From contig NZ_JAVIFT010000004.1 in assembly GCF_031157355.1 (NCBI RefSeq), positions 62,001 to 126,000 on the forward strand: 64,000 nucleotides of DNA, given 5' to 3'. The notes beneath the pieces were generated by a model, which was not told the DNA's origin, did not search any database, and was given only the letters and a program-made list of their open reading frames with translations. Below are positions 44,050-52,754 of the stretch, one piece after another. This DNA comes from Hyphomicrobium sp. LHD-15 (GTDB taxonomy: Bacteria > Pseudomonadota > Alphaproteobacteria > Rhizobiales > Hyphomicrobiaceae). The number at the start of each line of letters is the position of its first letter. Position 1 is the stretch's first letter. Both the position numbers and the translations under genes were made by a program.

Positions 44050-44745
44050 TCAGGCGCCCGCGATGTTTTCGAGCTCGTCGATGTCGCACGTGAAACGGCT
44101 TTCCTTGCGCTCTATCGCGCCGGTGTCCTCGAGCATGGCGAGGGCCGCGTTTACCTTAGGACGGCTCGCGCCGATAAGGAGCGCCAGCTCGCTCTGGGAA
44201 ATCGGCAAATCGAGGACAATCTTGGCGCCGGGCTTGAACTCGCCCTTCTGCCGGGCCGCAGCCAGGAAAAACCGCGCGAGACGCACTTCGATCGGATAGA
44301 GGGCGATGCCTTCCATCTGATGGTCGGCTTCACGCACCCGGTTGCATAGGAACTTGATCACGGCCTCGCGCACGACGGCGCGCTGCTCGATCAAACGGGT
44401 GAGCGCTGCCTTGGACAGAGTGAGGGCGGTGACCTTGGTGACGGCCGTGGCATCGGCCGTGCGCACGCCACCGTCGAGGACCGCGATCTCGCCGAAGATC
44501 TGGCCGGGCTCGGCGTGAGCGAAAGACAATTCACGGCCTTCGGAGGTCAGAACCGAAAGCCGGACACGTCCGCCAGTCACGAGATAGATATCGCGGCCGG
44601 CGTCGCCCCGCGCGAAGATGGACTGGCCGCCGTCGAACGACGTCTCGCGCATCTCCTGAACCACGGCTTTTCTGTCGGCCTCCTCGAGCGGGCCGAACAG
44701 CGATGTTTTTCCCAGCACTTCGAGGAGCGCATCCTTGGCTATCAT
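44050..44745 (-). CDS. Crp/Fnr family transcriptional regulator
   Basis: A 231-residue regulator. The N-terminal cNMP domain (about 20-130) has the cassette FGEIAVLDGGVRTADATAV; the R-T-A-D pattern keeps an Arg that binds cyclic phosphate. The C-terminal winged HTH (about 170-225) contains ISQSELALLIGASRPKVNAALAMLEDTGAI, the recognition helix of the family. No Fnr-type Cys cluster is present, so iron-sulfur sensing is unlikely. ATG 44745 is preferred because GGAG lies 6 nt upstream. The cyclase gene lies downstream on the same strand, so the pair could form a cAMP-making and cAMP-reading unit (inference). Confidence 0.92.
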   Translation of the reverse strand: MIAKDALLEVLGKTSLFGPLEEADRKAVVQEMRETSFDGGQSIFARGDAGRDIYLVTGGRVRLSVLTSEGRELSFAHAEPGQIFGEIAVLDGGVRTADATAVTKVTALTLSKAALTRLIEQRAVVREAVIKFLCNRVREADHQMEGIALYPIEVRLARFFLAAARQKGEFKPGAKIVLDLPISQSELALLIGASRPKVNAALAMLEDTGAIERKESRFTCDIDELENIAGA

Positions 44746-45018
44746 CCCGTTCTCCGACGGTCGCATGTCGGCGGGGATTTTCGCGGGTTGGGGACGGAAT
44801 GGCAACGTGCTTCTTGCTTTTCACGAGGGCTCTCTGCATTCTCCGGCCGTGTTTACGGGGGACGGCGCCGCTTTCGGACCGGTTTTGGCATCGTCAGCCT
44901 CGTCGCCACCGTCGGGCCTTAACGTTAGCGGCCCTTTTGCCGTCAAAGTTGCCGCGATTGATCGATCCGGTGTGCGTTCGTAGCCCCATCGCCCGTCTCT
45001 CATCATCGGCTAGCAGAC

Positions 45019-45765
45019 ATGACCTCCGTCAAGGCCGCCTTTCTCTCCTCCTTCAAACGTACGGACAGCCCTCGCCGCGAGACGCTGCGCCGCGAGCTTA
45101 CTCGCGAGCGCGCCCGTGAGGGCGGGCCGCCGGGTGCGCCTAAACTGGTTCTCGCCAGCGCCAGCCCGCGGCGGTTGATGCTGCTCGCTCAGGCCGGGAT
45201 CGTGCCTGACGCGCTGCGCCCAGCCAGTATCGACGAAACCGCGCGGACCGCCGAGATGCCGCGCGCGCTCGCCTCGCGACTCGCCCGATCCAAGGCGGAG
45301 ACCGCGCGCGACCAGATCGCCAACGATACGGATATCGCCGGAGCTTACATTCTGGCGGCGGATACCGTGGTTTCGGTCGGCCGGCGCGTTTTCGGGAAGC
45401 CCGAGCATATCGAGGAGGCCGTCGCCACACTGGAGCGGCTTTCCGGGCGCTCCCATCGCGTGCTGACCGGCATCTGCCTGATCACGCCCGACGACAAGGT
45501 TCGCACCAAGATCGTCGACACACGCGTGCGCTTCAAGCATCTGGCGAAATCCGAGATCGAAGCCTACATCGCTTCAAGAGAGTGGCGCGGCAAGGCCGGC
45601 GGCTACGCGATCCAGGGGCTCGCCGGCTGTTTCGTGCGCACGATCACGGGCTCCTATACGAATGTCGTCGGGTTGCCGCTCACCGAGGTGGTCAGCCTTT
45701 TGATAGGCGAAGGGTTCCCGGTGCATTTCAACTGGCTGAGAGCGGCAGAGGTCGACTCTGAATGA
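45019..45765 (+). CDS. maf: Maf family nucleoside triphosphate pyrophosphatase
   Basis: A 248-residue Maf/YhdE-type enzyme that hydrolyses (modified) pyrimidine or purine NTPs to limit their incorporation. [18 protein letters not shown] (about 43-60) is the nucleotide-binding start. Further along are [29 protein letters not shown] and the closing [13 protein letters not shown]. The domain usually starts at residue 2-4; here a basic extension of about 40 residues precedes it, and there is no in-frame alternative start closer to the domain, so the long form is probably real. yacG starts 7 bp after its stop. Confidence 0.93.
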   Translation: MTSVKAAFLSSFKRTDSPRRETLRRELTRERAREGGPPGAPKLVLASASPRRLMLLAQAGIVPDALRPASIDETARTAEMPRALASRLARSKAETARDQIANDTDIAGAYILAADTVVSVGRRVFGKPEHIEEAVATLERLSGRSHRVLTGICLITPDDKVRTKIVDTRVRFKHLAKSEIEAYIASREWRGKAGGYAIQGLAGCFVRTITGSYTNVVGLPLTEVVSLLIGEGFPVHFNWLRAAEVDSE

Positions 45766-45772
45766 TCGCAGA

Positions 45773-46024
45773 ATGAATGCCTCGAACGACAACACCGTGC
45801 CCGGCGCCGCCGCCGGACGCTGCCCGATCTGCGGAAAACCGGCCGTGCATTCGGTGCGGCCGTTCTGCTCGCCCCGGTGCGCCGACATCGACCTCGGTCG
45901 GTGGGTGTCGGGGGCTTATGTCATCGCGGGCGGCCAATCGGGCGCGGACGAGGACGGCGATGAAGGCTTCGCCAAGGAGACCGGGACGCTCGACCGCGGG
46001 AAGGGTTCCGACGAAGCCTCCTAA
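45773..46024 (+). CDS. yacG: DNA gyrase inhibitor YacG
   Basis: An 83-residue zinc protein. [20 protein letters not shown] (Cys 17, 20, 32, 36) binds one zinc, and [15 protein letters not shown] is the conserved helix after it. In Escherichia coli YacG binds GyrB and blocks gyrase; that role is carried over by family. It follows maf by 7 bp, as in most alphaproteobacteria, and lies ahead of tRNA-Phe. The C-terminal tail is acidic and not conserved. Confidence 0.93.
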   Translation: MNASNDNTVPGAAAGRCPICGKPAVHSVRPFCSPRCADIDLGRWVSGAYVIAGGQSGADEDGDEGFAKETGTLDRGKGSDEAS

Positions 46025-46123
46025 CCCACCGGCCTGCAATGCTTTCTCGAGAGTTGAATAGCCCTCTGCAGCCTCTTTTCAGGCAGTCGCGTCAGGTAAC
46101 CCGGAGCCCCCACCAAGTTTGTC

Positions 46124-46165
46124 GTTCTTCTGAAGGAAAACTGCTTCACACTTTTCCGGAAGCAC
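46124..46165. repeat. 43-bp palindromic repeat family, copy 4 (42 bp)
   Basis: GTTCTTCTGAAGGAAAAC... to ...CTTTTCCGGAAGCAC matches the copy at 7317 over the right half, with a degraded left arm. It lies between yacG and tRNA-Phe. Confidence 0.75.
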
Positions 46166-46224
46166 TCTATAAAGCGCGAGCTTCGACGGCGGCCTGCTCC
46201 AGGCCGTGGGCCTCGAAGCAAAAA

Positions 46225-46300
46225 GCCCAGGTAGCTCAGTTGGTAGAGCATGCGACTGAAAATCGCAGTGTCGGGTGTTCAATTCACCCCCTGGGCACCA
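46225..46300 (+). tRNA. tRNA-Phe (GAA)
   Basis: A 76-nt tRNA. The acceptor arms are GCCCAGG (46225-46231) and CCTGGGC (46290-46296), and the 3' ACCA is encoded at 46297-46300. The anticodon stem is TGCGA/TCGCA with loop CTGAAAA, so the anticodon is GAA at 46258-46260. The D arm GTAGCTCAGTTGGTAGAGC and the T-arm motif GTTCAATTC are present. Its last 19 bases and the 4 after it recur at 47823. Confidence 0.97.
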
Positions 46301-46304
46301 TTCT
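46282..46304. other. att-like repeat at the tRNA-Phe 3' end
   Basis: The 23-bp 3' end of tRNA-Phe plus ATTCT-type flank. It matches 47823-47845 with a single G/A difference, the arrangement left by an integrase using a tRNA as target. Confidence 0.7.
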
Positions 46305-46620
46305 TATCAGCGCCTTAGCCGGTCTCCCGCTCCGCTGATCATCGGCAAACACCACCCATGTCATGATCTTGTAATGACCTAGCGGAAGCGCATGCTCCCG
46401 CTCGCTTCGCGTTACCGCCGCGCCCGGAAAGATGAGCTATTGGACTTCGATCCGGTCGGACAACTCTTCGGCGGGAACAAGTCGAGAGCGTCGCGCTGGT
46501 TCGGTAAGTTGGAGCAGGAGGGGACTATGGAAATGTCTATCGAAAGCCCGCAGTAGTGCGAGACGGCAAACGGCGAGCTACAATAAAAATCCGTCTCCTC
46601 GGACAGACTTGGGTTACCGT
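46305..46620. other. Non-coding interval after tRNA-Phe
   Basis: This interval of about 315 bp lies between the tRNA and the end of the barrel gene. No gene or integrase remnant could be supported. Confidence 0.4.
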
Positions 46621-47553
46621 TTAAGTTGGCACGCCGAAGCAGAGGAAAGTGCCGCCACCGGCGTTGTTGGGTGGCGAGCCTTCCAGGCCAGTTCCAGAAG
46701 GACATGTGCATTCCCCATTTGCGGGGCTCGTTACTGGGACGCCACCGACGCTTCCGTTGACCGCGCAAATAGGCGTCTCGCCAGATCCAGGTTTCTCCGT
46801 GACAAGCTTGGGGAACACCGGCGTGTAGTTGTCGGGATCGTCGGTGCGATGACGCTGAATGAGCGACTTGTTGCGGTCAGCGCCAAGGTAGATCTTCAGG
46901 CCGCCCGTCACCGCTGTGTAGTCGTCATCGCCAAAATCTCCGCGCGCGAATAGCGACATCGGAACGTCGCCAGCATCGAACAGAAACTCCGCGCCTGCTG
47001 ACGCGAAGCTCACTTCATTGAGGTAGCGATAGCCGCCTGAAATCTTGAAGTTATCGGTTGGGTAATAGGCCAAGTCGATGTGAGTGAACGCGTGCTCGTC
47101 GTCCTGTGTAAGAACGACTAATCCGCCCGATGTGGTTGGGACATCTACACCCTCGAAGCCTGCTATACCCGTGAGCGAGAAGCGACCGAGGTATAGCTCG
47201 GCTTCCACCGCTACCCGCCAGATATCGATTGAGTCCCAGGTGTGATAGCTGCCGTAGATGCCGAAGAGGTATTGGGACGGATCTCGCGTAAAAAGATGTG
47301 CGCCACCACCACCCATAGTCTCGCCGTCAATCGAACCGACTGCACCGTCGACCTGAAATCCAATGGATGGGGCAAGGGGGATTGAATAGCTGCCGAGCGC
47401 GAGGAAGGAAGAGTCGCCGTCAAATGCGCCACCTTCAACGCTGAACTTGCCGTTGGGTCCCGAGACAGCCGGCCCTTCTGCGAAGGCGTTGTTCGCTACA
47501 AGTGTCGCAGAAAGCATCAACGCAAGCTTCAATATTGAACGCAAAACACTCAC
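46621..47553 (-). CDS. Outer-membrane beta-barrel-like protein with Cys-bearing tail
   Basis: A 310-residue protein with a signal peptide (about 1-25, ending NAFA). Residues about 35-230 are alternating beta-strands with aromatic girdles (KFSVEGGAFDGDSSFLALGSYSIPL; YLFGIYGSYHTWDSIDIWRVAVEAELYLGRFSL, quoted in parts), so it is a probable outer-membrane barrel. After GGLKIYLGADRNKS a hydrophilic tail of about 85 residues carries four Cys in PICAV, ECTCP and FLCFG. This tail is unusual for a barrel and may be a surface or periplasmic disulfide knot. It is AT-richer than the core genes and is the only gene between the two att-like repeats. The GTG start is provisional. Confidence 0.65.
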   Translation of the reverse strand: MSVLRSILKLALMLSATLVANNAFAEGPAVSGPNGKFSVEGGAFDGDSSFLALGSYSIPLAPSIGFQVDGAVGSIDGETMGGGGAHLFTRDPSQYLFGIYGSYHTWDSIDIWRVAVEAELYLGRFSLTGIAGFEGVDVPTTSGGLVVLTQDDEHAFTHIDLAYYPTDNFKISGGYRYLNEVSFASAGAEFLFDAGDVPMSLFARGDFGDDDYTAVTGGLKIYLGADRNKSLIQRHRTDDPDNYTPVFPKLVTEKPGSGETPICAVNGSVGGVPVTSPANGECTCPSGTGLEGSPPNNAGGGTFLCFGVPT

Positions 47554-47953
47554 CCACGGTACGCATACAGAACCGATCTGATCTGATCAGGTAACAGAGA
47601 GGCTGGATAGGTAGCATTGGTCCGTCGAGAGACTATTTGGTGCTCTGTTGCGATTGGGTGACGCCGGCCGTGCCGCCCAGGCAGCGGTGCTCGACAAGAG
47701 CGTCCGCCCTACTCTCGCTTCACTATTTAAAGGTTGCCGGACAGCACACGGCGGTGTTACACACGGCAAAACTGCGAGCTAAATACTTGTTCTAAATCAA
47801 TGGGCTGCGCGTACAGGGCGGCATTCACCCCCTGGACACCATTCTCACCCTCTCAAGATTCAAAAATAGCCAGCCTCCCTCAGAGCCCCCGGCTCGCACG
47901 AGCGCCCTCGCTAGCTCACAACGCTGCAATTCAAAATTCTGAATACTGGTTCG
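47554..47953. other. Intergenic region holding the second att-like repeat
   Basis: 400 bp without a supportable gene. It contains the tRNA-Phe-derived repeat at 47823-47845. Confidence 0.5.
47823..47845. other. att-like copy of the tRNA-Phe 3' end
   Basis: 22 of 23 bases match 46282-46304 (CTGGAC in place of CTGGGC). No other part of a tRNA is present, so this is a 3'-end duplication and not a decayed gene. Confidence 0.7.
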
Positions 47954-49186
47954 TTACCAGCCAAGCGTCATACCTGCGCGACCAGCAGCGACGCCTTGGC
48001 CGGCGCCGGTGCCAATACCTCCGTCGACCATGATACTCGTGCCTGGACCAAAGGTGTTCCTTGCAACGACTCCGGCGGCGGAAACTCCCACGGCATGCGA
48101 GCCATCAAAATTGCCCCAGCCAACGCGGACCGCAAACGTTTGTCCGGGCAAGAACGTCGGCGCCGCAACCGCCATTGCAATCGCAATTCCCTCGGCAAGC
48201 TCAGCGTCTCGTTTGTGGAGGCCACTGACTTCCGATTGAAGGGCAGATATCTCTCCGCCGATGCCTGAAATTTGGCTATCGACGTAGGCTTTGTTCGCCG
48301 CATCAGACGCATCGGTGGGAGACGCGACATTCGTCACAGCATGCCCACCCATGTTGATTGCCCCTGTCATCGCGCCTCCGGTGCGCTGGAGAGCGCCGCT
48401 TGCTGTTGCTGCAGCCGCTGTGGCTGTTGATTGTGCGTTGGCTGCCGATGCGGCAGCCGAATTTGCAACGTTCTGGGCACTTGCTGCTAGGCCCGCGAGG
48501 ATGATGCCTTGGTTTGCAGATAGCGCGGCGCTAGATCCCCCTGTTGTTAAATCATCGATAACGGTTATTGCGCCCCCGGATCCAGCCGCGGTGGAGAGTT
48601 TTCCGTTCGCATCAATCGTCACGAACATCGGCGCACCGCCGGTGCCAAGTCCAGCAAGCACATAGCTCGACGTTGATGTGCCGAACATCATTTGATTGTC
48701 GGCCGTTGTTTGGGCGCCGTGTCCGATAGCAACGGAATAATCGTGCAGCGCTTTTGCGCTCGTTCCCAAAGCAACAGACGCAAAGCCTTGTCCGAGAGAT
48801 CCTGCTCCAAGTGCTGACGCGTGAAAGCCTGTGGACGTAGCGCTGAGGCCTACTGCAGTCGCATTGGGCGCTGTTGTTGACGAGAGTGCGCCGATTGCGG
48901 TGCCGCCGCCCGGTCCACCGCTTGTCGTGGCAAATGCACCAAGCGCCACCGAATTTTCACAGCTCGCAACGGCCCCGGCACCAAGTGCCGTTGCACGATA
49001 GGCCTGAGCCGACGCGCCCGGCCCGTCAGCAAAGTTGTCGCTCACTGGGCTTACGGGCGCGCACTGGGCAAGGACGGCCGAGGAGAATGCCAATATGGAG
49101 AGAACAATGACACTTGCCGCTAGTGCCTTTACGCCAAGCGACACGACAAAAACGCAAACATACTCAAACGCAAAACGAATTTTCAT
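47954..49186 (-). CDS. Trimeric autotransporter adhesin (YadA-like)
   Basis: A 410-residue type Vc secretion protein. The long signal region (about 1-41, MKIRFAFEYVCVFVVSLGV to AVLAQ) resembles the extended signal peptides of autotransporters. The head (about 60-170) consists of YadA-type left-handed repeats with the A-I/L-G-x-x-A beat (SVALGAFATT, AIGALSSTTA, SVAIGHGAQT). An Ala/Ser/Thr-rich stalk and a neck follow, with NMGGHAVTNVASPTDASDAANKAYVDSQI as a typical DALN(K) neck. The last 75 residues form the four-strand membrane anchor ending in Trp. It should trimerise in the outer membrane and stick to surfaces. ATG 49186 is used. Confidence 0.9.
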   Translation of the reverse strand: MKIRFAFEYVCVFVVSLGVKALAASVIVLSILAFSSAVLAQCAPVSPVSDNFADGPGASAQAYRATALGAGAVASCENSVALGAFATTSGGPGGGTAIGALSSTTAPNATAVGLSATSTGFHASALGAGSLGQGFASVALGTSAKALHDYSVAIGHGAQTTADNQMMFGTSTSSYVLAGLGTGGAPMFVTIDANGKLSTAAGSGGAITVIDDLTTGGSSAALSANQGIILAGLAASAQNVANSAAASAANAQSTATAAAATASGALQRTGGAMTGAINMGGHAVTNVASPTDASDAANKAYVDSQISGIGGEISALQSEVSGLHKRDAELAEGIAIAMAVAAPTFLPGQTFAVRVGWGNFDGSHAVGVSAAGVVARNTFGPGTSIMVDGGIGTGAGQGVAAGRAGMTLGW

Positions 49187-49429
49187 GACGCACACAACCC
49201 CGATTGATCGGGCGTCTCAAGAATTGAACACTGCCTCAGGAGATGACGCCCACACCCCAAAAATCAGAATGCTATATGCGCAGTCGACAGATCAACAGCT
49301 ATCTGACAAATGAGGAGCGTGCTGTCATTGGAGCGCGTGGCGGCTGGCCGCGTCGGCGCGAGGACGCACGACAGCCTCTCGGCGCGACCGATCCCTGCGC
49401 GACCGTTTTGCGGAGCAGCAGCTGCCTTC

Positions 49430-50251
49430 TTACGGAGCTGCTGAGACGTTTCGTTTTCCGGCGGTAGGCCGGCGCCGCCACGTCGATCGGACTAGCTTCT
49501 GGGCTGCCATTTCCAGAGCACAGCGAGACCACCAATAGGGGCCGAGCTTTTTGAGATTGTATAGGAACGACGACGGAGAGCGATAACCGCTTCCGCTCCA
49601 ACTCTTGTGGCGTGAGTTCCCGCCGAGGGTGTGTATCGCGGAACTGAACTCGGCCTGATCGAAGGGAGCCGGGGAAACGCCATAGATATCCAGACCCCAA
49701 CGCCACGGCATCCTGACATCTACGTCGACAGGATTGTTCCTTGGAACATCTTTGAGGAGCTTTCTTGCACCGCGATTGCTGACCAGCTGAGCGACGGTGC
49801 CGTCAGGAATTCGCACATACCTGACGAGATGGCGATCATCTCGCAGTTTGAATATCGGCCGATACGCGAACTTTTTACGTCTTGGCCGGCCATCGAGATG
49901 CACATAGTCCCATCCTTCCGGCAAGTTCGCGAGACAATCGCCAACCAACGCGATCGCGGACTCATCGAATTTCGCGTCATCTTCGAGCACGAGTGCGTAC
50001 GGCAAGTCACGCGAGACAATTTGTTGCCAGACCAGCACATGGCTTGCGTAGCAGCCCACTTCGCCATTCTTCAATCTGGATGGCGGAAAGAGCCTGTGAA
50101 GATCCCCCGGGAGATCCCGGCCGTTAACGCCGGGAACTCGCTCTGCCTCCATCCGGCATGCAGCGAAATTTTGTTCGATCCGTTCTCGACGGGGCAAGTC
50201 GATATCGCGATTGATGTAAAATACAGTTGGCCGGCAGGCTATCGCACTCAT
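49430..50251 (-). CDS. Glycosyltransferase family 25
   Basis: A 273-residue GT25 (LPS/LOS galactosyltransferase-like) enzyme. YINRDIDLPRRERIEQNF (about 12-29) is the family N-terminal motif, VGCYASHVLVWQ (about 65-76) is the conserved G-C-x-x-S-H, and YALVLEDDAKF carries the E-D-D metal site. It should add a hexose to a lipopolysaccharide or other surface glycan in the cytoplasm. ATG 50251 has AGGGG a short 4 nt upstream. The C-terminal part (SFLYNLKKLGPYWWSR onwards) is basic and may touch the membrane. It is on the minus strand together with FkbM and GT39. Confidence 0.88.
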   Translation of the reverse strand: MSAIACRPTVFYINRDIDLPRRERIEQNFAACRMEAERVPGVNGRDLPGDLHRLFPPSRLKNGEVGCYASHVLVWQQIVSRDLPYALVLEDDAKFDESAIALVGDCLANLPEGWDYVHLDGRPRRKKFAYRPIFKLRDDRHLVRYVRIPDGTVAQLVSNRGARKLLKDVPRNNPVDVDVRMPWRWGLDIYGVSPAPFDQAEFSSAIHTLGGNSRHKSWSGSGYRSPSSFLYNLKKLGPYWWSRCALEMAAQKLVRSTWRRRPTAGKRNVSAAP

Positions 50252-50350
50252 ATCGCCCCTCACGACAAAGCGTGCTGGGCATTTGGGAGCGCCGGCATGC
50301 GAAGTCAAATTCCTAAAGATGCTTTGTTATTGCCCGGCTGCGGCATCAGC

Positions 50351-51067
50351 CTACTGGCGGAGGTAGGTGCGAACTCTTCCCGTGGAGGAGCCAGGCTTTT
50401 CGACGAAGCCAAACCGTTCCAGCGATTTTGTGAGTTGCGACACGCCCCGGCTCCCGTACACGCCCGGGTGCAACTCGGCGACGATGGCGCGCAGCGGATC
50501 GAGCGTTTTCGCCGACGTCAGAAGATCGAGCTCTCCCCCTTCGATGTCGAGGGTCAGGATGCTCGGCTGGTGGGTGCTCAGCAACTGCGAAAAATCAAGA
50601 GCAGGCGTTTCCACGACGCGATCGAACGGCGCATCGCTCGGCTCCATGGAGCTCATCCAAAAATCTCTTCTGCAGTAGAACGGCACCGAGCTACTGGATA
50701 CGTCGCTCAGCACGACGCCGTTGAGGATCGTGATGTCTCTCGCATCGTTGCGCTCGTGAACCTGCGCAATGTACGGAACCAGATCCGGGTTTGCCTCTAC
50801 GCAGACGATCTTTCCGGCAGACGTCTTTTTCCGCAGATAGGTCGAAACAAAACCAAGTCCGGCGCCGAGCTCCACAATCGTCTCGCCCGGCTTGACGACG
50901 GCTGCCGTTATTTCGGCTTCCTGCTGCTCGTAGGCGCCTTTGCCCAGGACGAGCTGAATTTTTGGCGACATGACGCGAGTGTCGATCGGCAGCCGGATAC
51001 CGGCAATTTTGGCTTCTCCACGCCGCGCGTTTCCGAACGCCCGAACTCTCTTGATAAGCGACTTCAT
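50351..51067 (-). CDS. FkbM family methyltransferase
   Basis: A 238-residue SAM-dependent methyltransferase. The SAM-binding loop is IVELGAGLGFVSTYL (about 64-78), the ribose-binding acid is VCVEANPDLVPYI, and the FkbM signature at about 170 is SILTLDIEGGELDLL. The C-terminus (RVRTYLRQ) is short. FkbM enzymes O-methylate sugars or other hydroxyls; here it is between two glycosyltransferase genes, so methylation of a glycan is the natural guess. The distance to both neighbours is about 100 bp, so the three may share a transcript. Confidence 0.9.
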   Translation of the reverse strand: MKSLIKRVRAFGNARRGEAKIAGIRLPIDTRVMSPKIQLVLGKGAYEQQEAEITAAVVKPGETIVELGAGLGFVSTYLRKKTSAGKIVCVEANPDLVPYIAQVHERNDARDITILNGVVLSDVSSSSVPFYCRRDFWMSSMEPSDAPFDRVVETPALDFSQLLSTHQPSILTLDIEGGELDLLTSAKTLDPLRAIVAELHPGVYGSRGVSQLTKSLERFGFVEKPGSSTGRVRTYLRQ

Positions 51068-51158
51068 ATTTTCCGATACCCGGACGTGATTTTCGAGGTT
51101 GAGCGCAGTGCAAACAGCTTGCTGATTGCACAGTAGTTTCAGATCTTCATAGACCGGG

Positions 51159-52754
51159 TCAATTGGGGCTCGACTTGACCCGGAAGATCATGATCCCACG
51201 CCCCGCCTTGCTGAGGAAGGTGTGTTCGAGCTGATAATTGTCGGTCAGATAGCCGATCAATTTTGGGAACGCGGGCGCCGTGTCATGGGTAAATGCCAGC
51301 ACGAGATAGTCATAGCCTCTGATCTCGTCCTTCTGATTTTCCAGTTCGAAATGACCAGCCGCTTCCTGCTTTCTGCTCGGATGATCCCGAACAGTGGCTG
51401 GAGATTTTATCCGCGCGAAGTAATAGTCCAATGTCGGCTTTGGGCACACTTCGTATACGAGGTAGCGCTTGCCTGGACTTCCCCGAACCAGCGTATCGAT
51501 CGTCTGGGCGATACCGCGATGGTCGGTTTTCTTGAAAGCGGCGGCGCGCTTCGTCCCCGGCAATACGAAAATTGCAGCTACGAGCAGAGCGACCAGTACC
51601 GGAGAGGCGACAAGCGCGCGCCCGACGCGAGGCTGCCAGCGAGCCAGCCGCCCCAGTACCAGATTGGTTGCCAGGCCCAATAGCACCGCGAGTGGAGGCG
51701 TACAGAACGCGAAGTAGCGCGGGCGATAGCGTTCCTGCTCAAACAGCCAGAAAGCGACGTAAGCGAAAACGATCGGAAGGACCAACCAGGCGACGAAATA
51801 CAGGTTGGCCACATCGCGAGAACGATAGCCGGAGTGCCATAACCTCCTAATCGACAGCGCAATGACCAAGACGACCAGACCGCCGAATGCAAGCAGCACG
51901 AGACCTGGGAACTTGAAGTTCTGCTCAACGACCAGATCTACGAGCATCATCCAGGGAGAGTGGGCCGGCGCTGTTGCTTCGACCGCGTAAGCCCCTTCGT
52001 CTCCATAGCTTCGATAGGACCGCGCCATCACCGGTCCCCAGACGATCGCCAAAAGGAAGACAGGCGTGAGACCGAAGCCGGCAAGCTTGAGGACAGAGCC
52101 CACAGATAGGCGATATCGAAAGAGAAACCAGATCGCGAAAAAGACGCCCTGACCGGCGAGGAAAAAGACGTTGTAATAGTGGGTGAGGAGCAGGGCCAGG
52201 TTAACTGCGGAGAGCGCGGCAAACCACCGATTGACGACGAGCGTGTTTCTGCCGGCCTCCAACAGGCTCCGCATATAGCGGAACATCAGCAGAGACGACA
52301 GCGTCACCAGAAACAGCGTCTGCGCATAGGACCGCGTTTCCATCGCATAGAGAAACGGGATGTACATCAGTGAAAAGAACAACGCAGCGGCTATCGCCAA
52401 TCGTTTGCCGTGCGTGTGAAGAACCAGAGCGTAGAGACAGACTGTTGCGCCGGCCACATACCAGTTCGATAGATTGCGTGTTGTCGTTTCTCCATCGCCG
52501 AATGCGGCAATCCAACCGTACAAAATAGATTGGTAGAGCGGCGGATGGATCGAGTTCTCGGCAAGCGCCTGGATCGCGCTCCACACCGATCCGTGCTTGT
52601 TCCCATAGTGATACACGGACAATAATTCGTCATACCAATAAGACTGCCCCGATAGGAGCTGTCTCATCGTGAAGGTCAGAAACAATATCAGGAAAAACGT
52701 GCTGTGATCGCGCAAGAACCTGGACGTCGACGTTGCTTGCTGAGGTGCCATCAT
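51159..52754 (-). CDS. Glycosyltransferase family 39 (ArnT-like, polyprenyl-P donor)
   Basis: A 531-residue GT-C membrane enzyme with about eleven hydrophobic helices and a C-terminal soluble part (about 430-531). SYWYDELLSVYHYG (about 38-51) carries the conserved Asp-Glu of the first periplasmic loop that defines GT39/GT83 catalysis. Further landmarks are HPPLYQSILYGWIAAFGDGE and LTHYYNVFF. It should move a sugar from a polyprenyl phosphate to a lipid or glycan on the periplasmic side. It sits with GT25 and FkbM. Of two adjacent ATGs, 52754 is used. Confidence 0.88.
   Translation of the reverse strand: MMAPQQATSTSRFLRDHSTFFLILFLTFTMRQLLSGQSYWYDELLSVYHYGNKHGSVWSAIQALAENSIHPPLYQSILYGWIAAFGDGETTTRNLSNWYVAGATVCLYALVLHTHGKRLAIAAALFFSLMYIPFLYAMETRSYAQTLFLVTLSSLLMFRYMRSLLEAGRNTLVVNRWFAALSAVNLALLLTHYYNVFFLAGQGVFFAIWFLFRYRLSVGSVLKLAGFGLTPVFLLAIVWGPVMARSYRSYGDEGAYAVEATAPAHSPWMMLVDLVVEQNFKFPGLVLLAFGGLVVLVIALSIRRLWHSGYRSRDVANLYFVAWLVLPIVFAYVAFWLFEQERYRPRYFAFCTPPLAVLLGLATNLVLGRLARWQPRVGRALVASPVLVALLVAAIFVLPGTKRAAAFKKTDHRGIAQTIDTLVRGSPGKRYLVYEVCPKPTLDYYFARIKSPATVRDHPSRKQEAAGHFELENQKDEIRGYDYLVLAFTHDTAPAFPKLIGYLTDNYQLEHTFLSKAGRGIMIFRVKSSPN

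Noticed and set aside
44790-44830. GTGCTTCTTGCTTTTC near the Crp gene resembles the left arm of the 43-bp repeat
   Set aside because: Only the first few bases match and there is no right arm, so it is not counted as a copy.
46432-46953. 173-codon plus-strand ORF after tRNA-Phe
   Set aside because: It runs antisense into the barrel gene, has no recognisable domain and unusual Arg/Ser-rich composition typical of shadow frames.
47770-47845. Possible second tRNA at the tRNA-Phe repeat
   Set aside because: Only the 3' 23 bp match; no D arm, anticodon arm or 5' acceptor strand is present.
49243-49467. 74-codon ORF between the autotransporter and GT25 genes
   Set aside because: No binding site, no family pattern, and it overlaps the end of the GT25 gene on the other strand.
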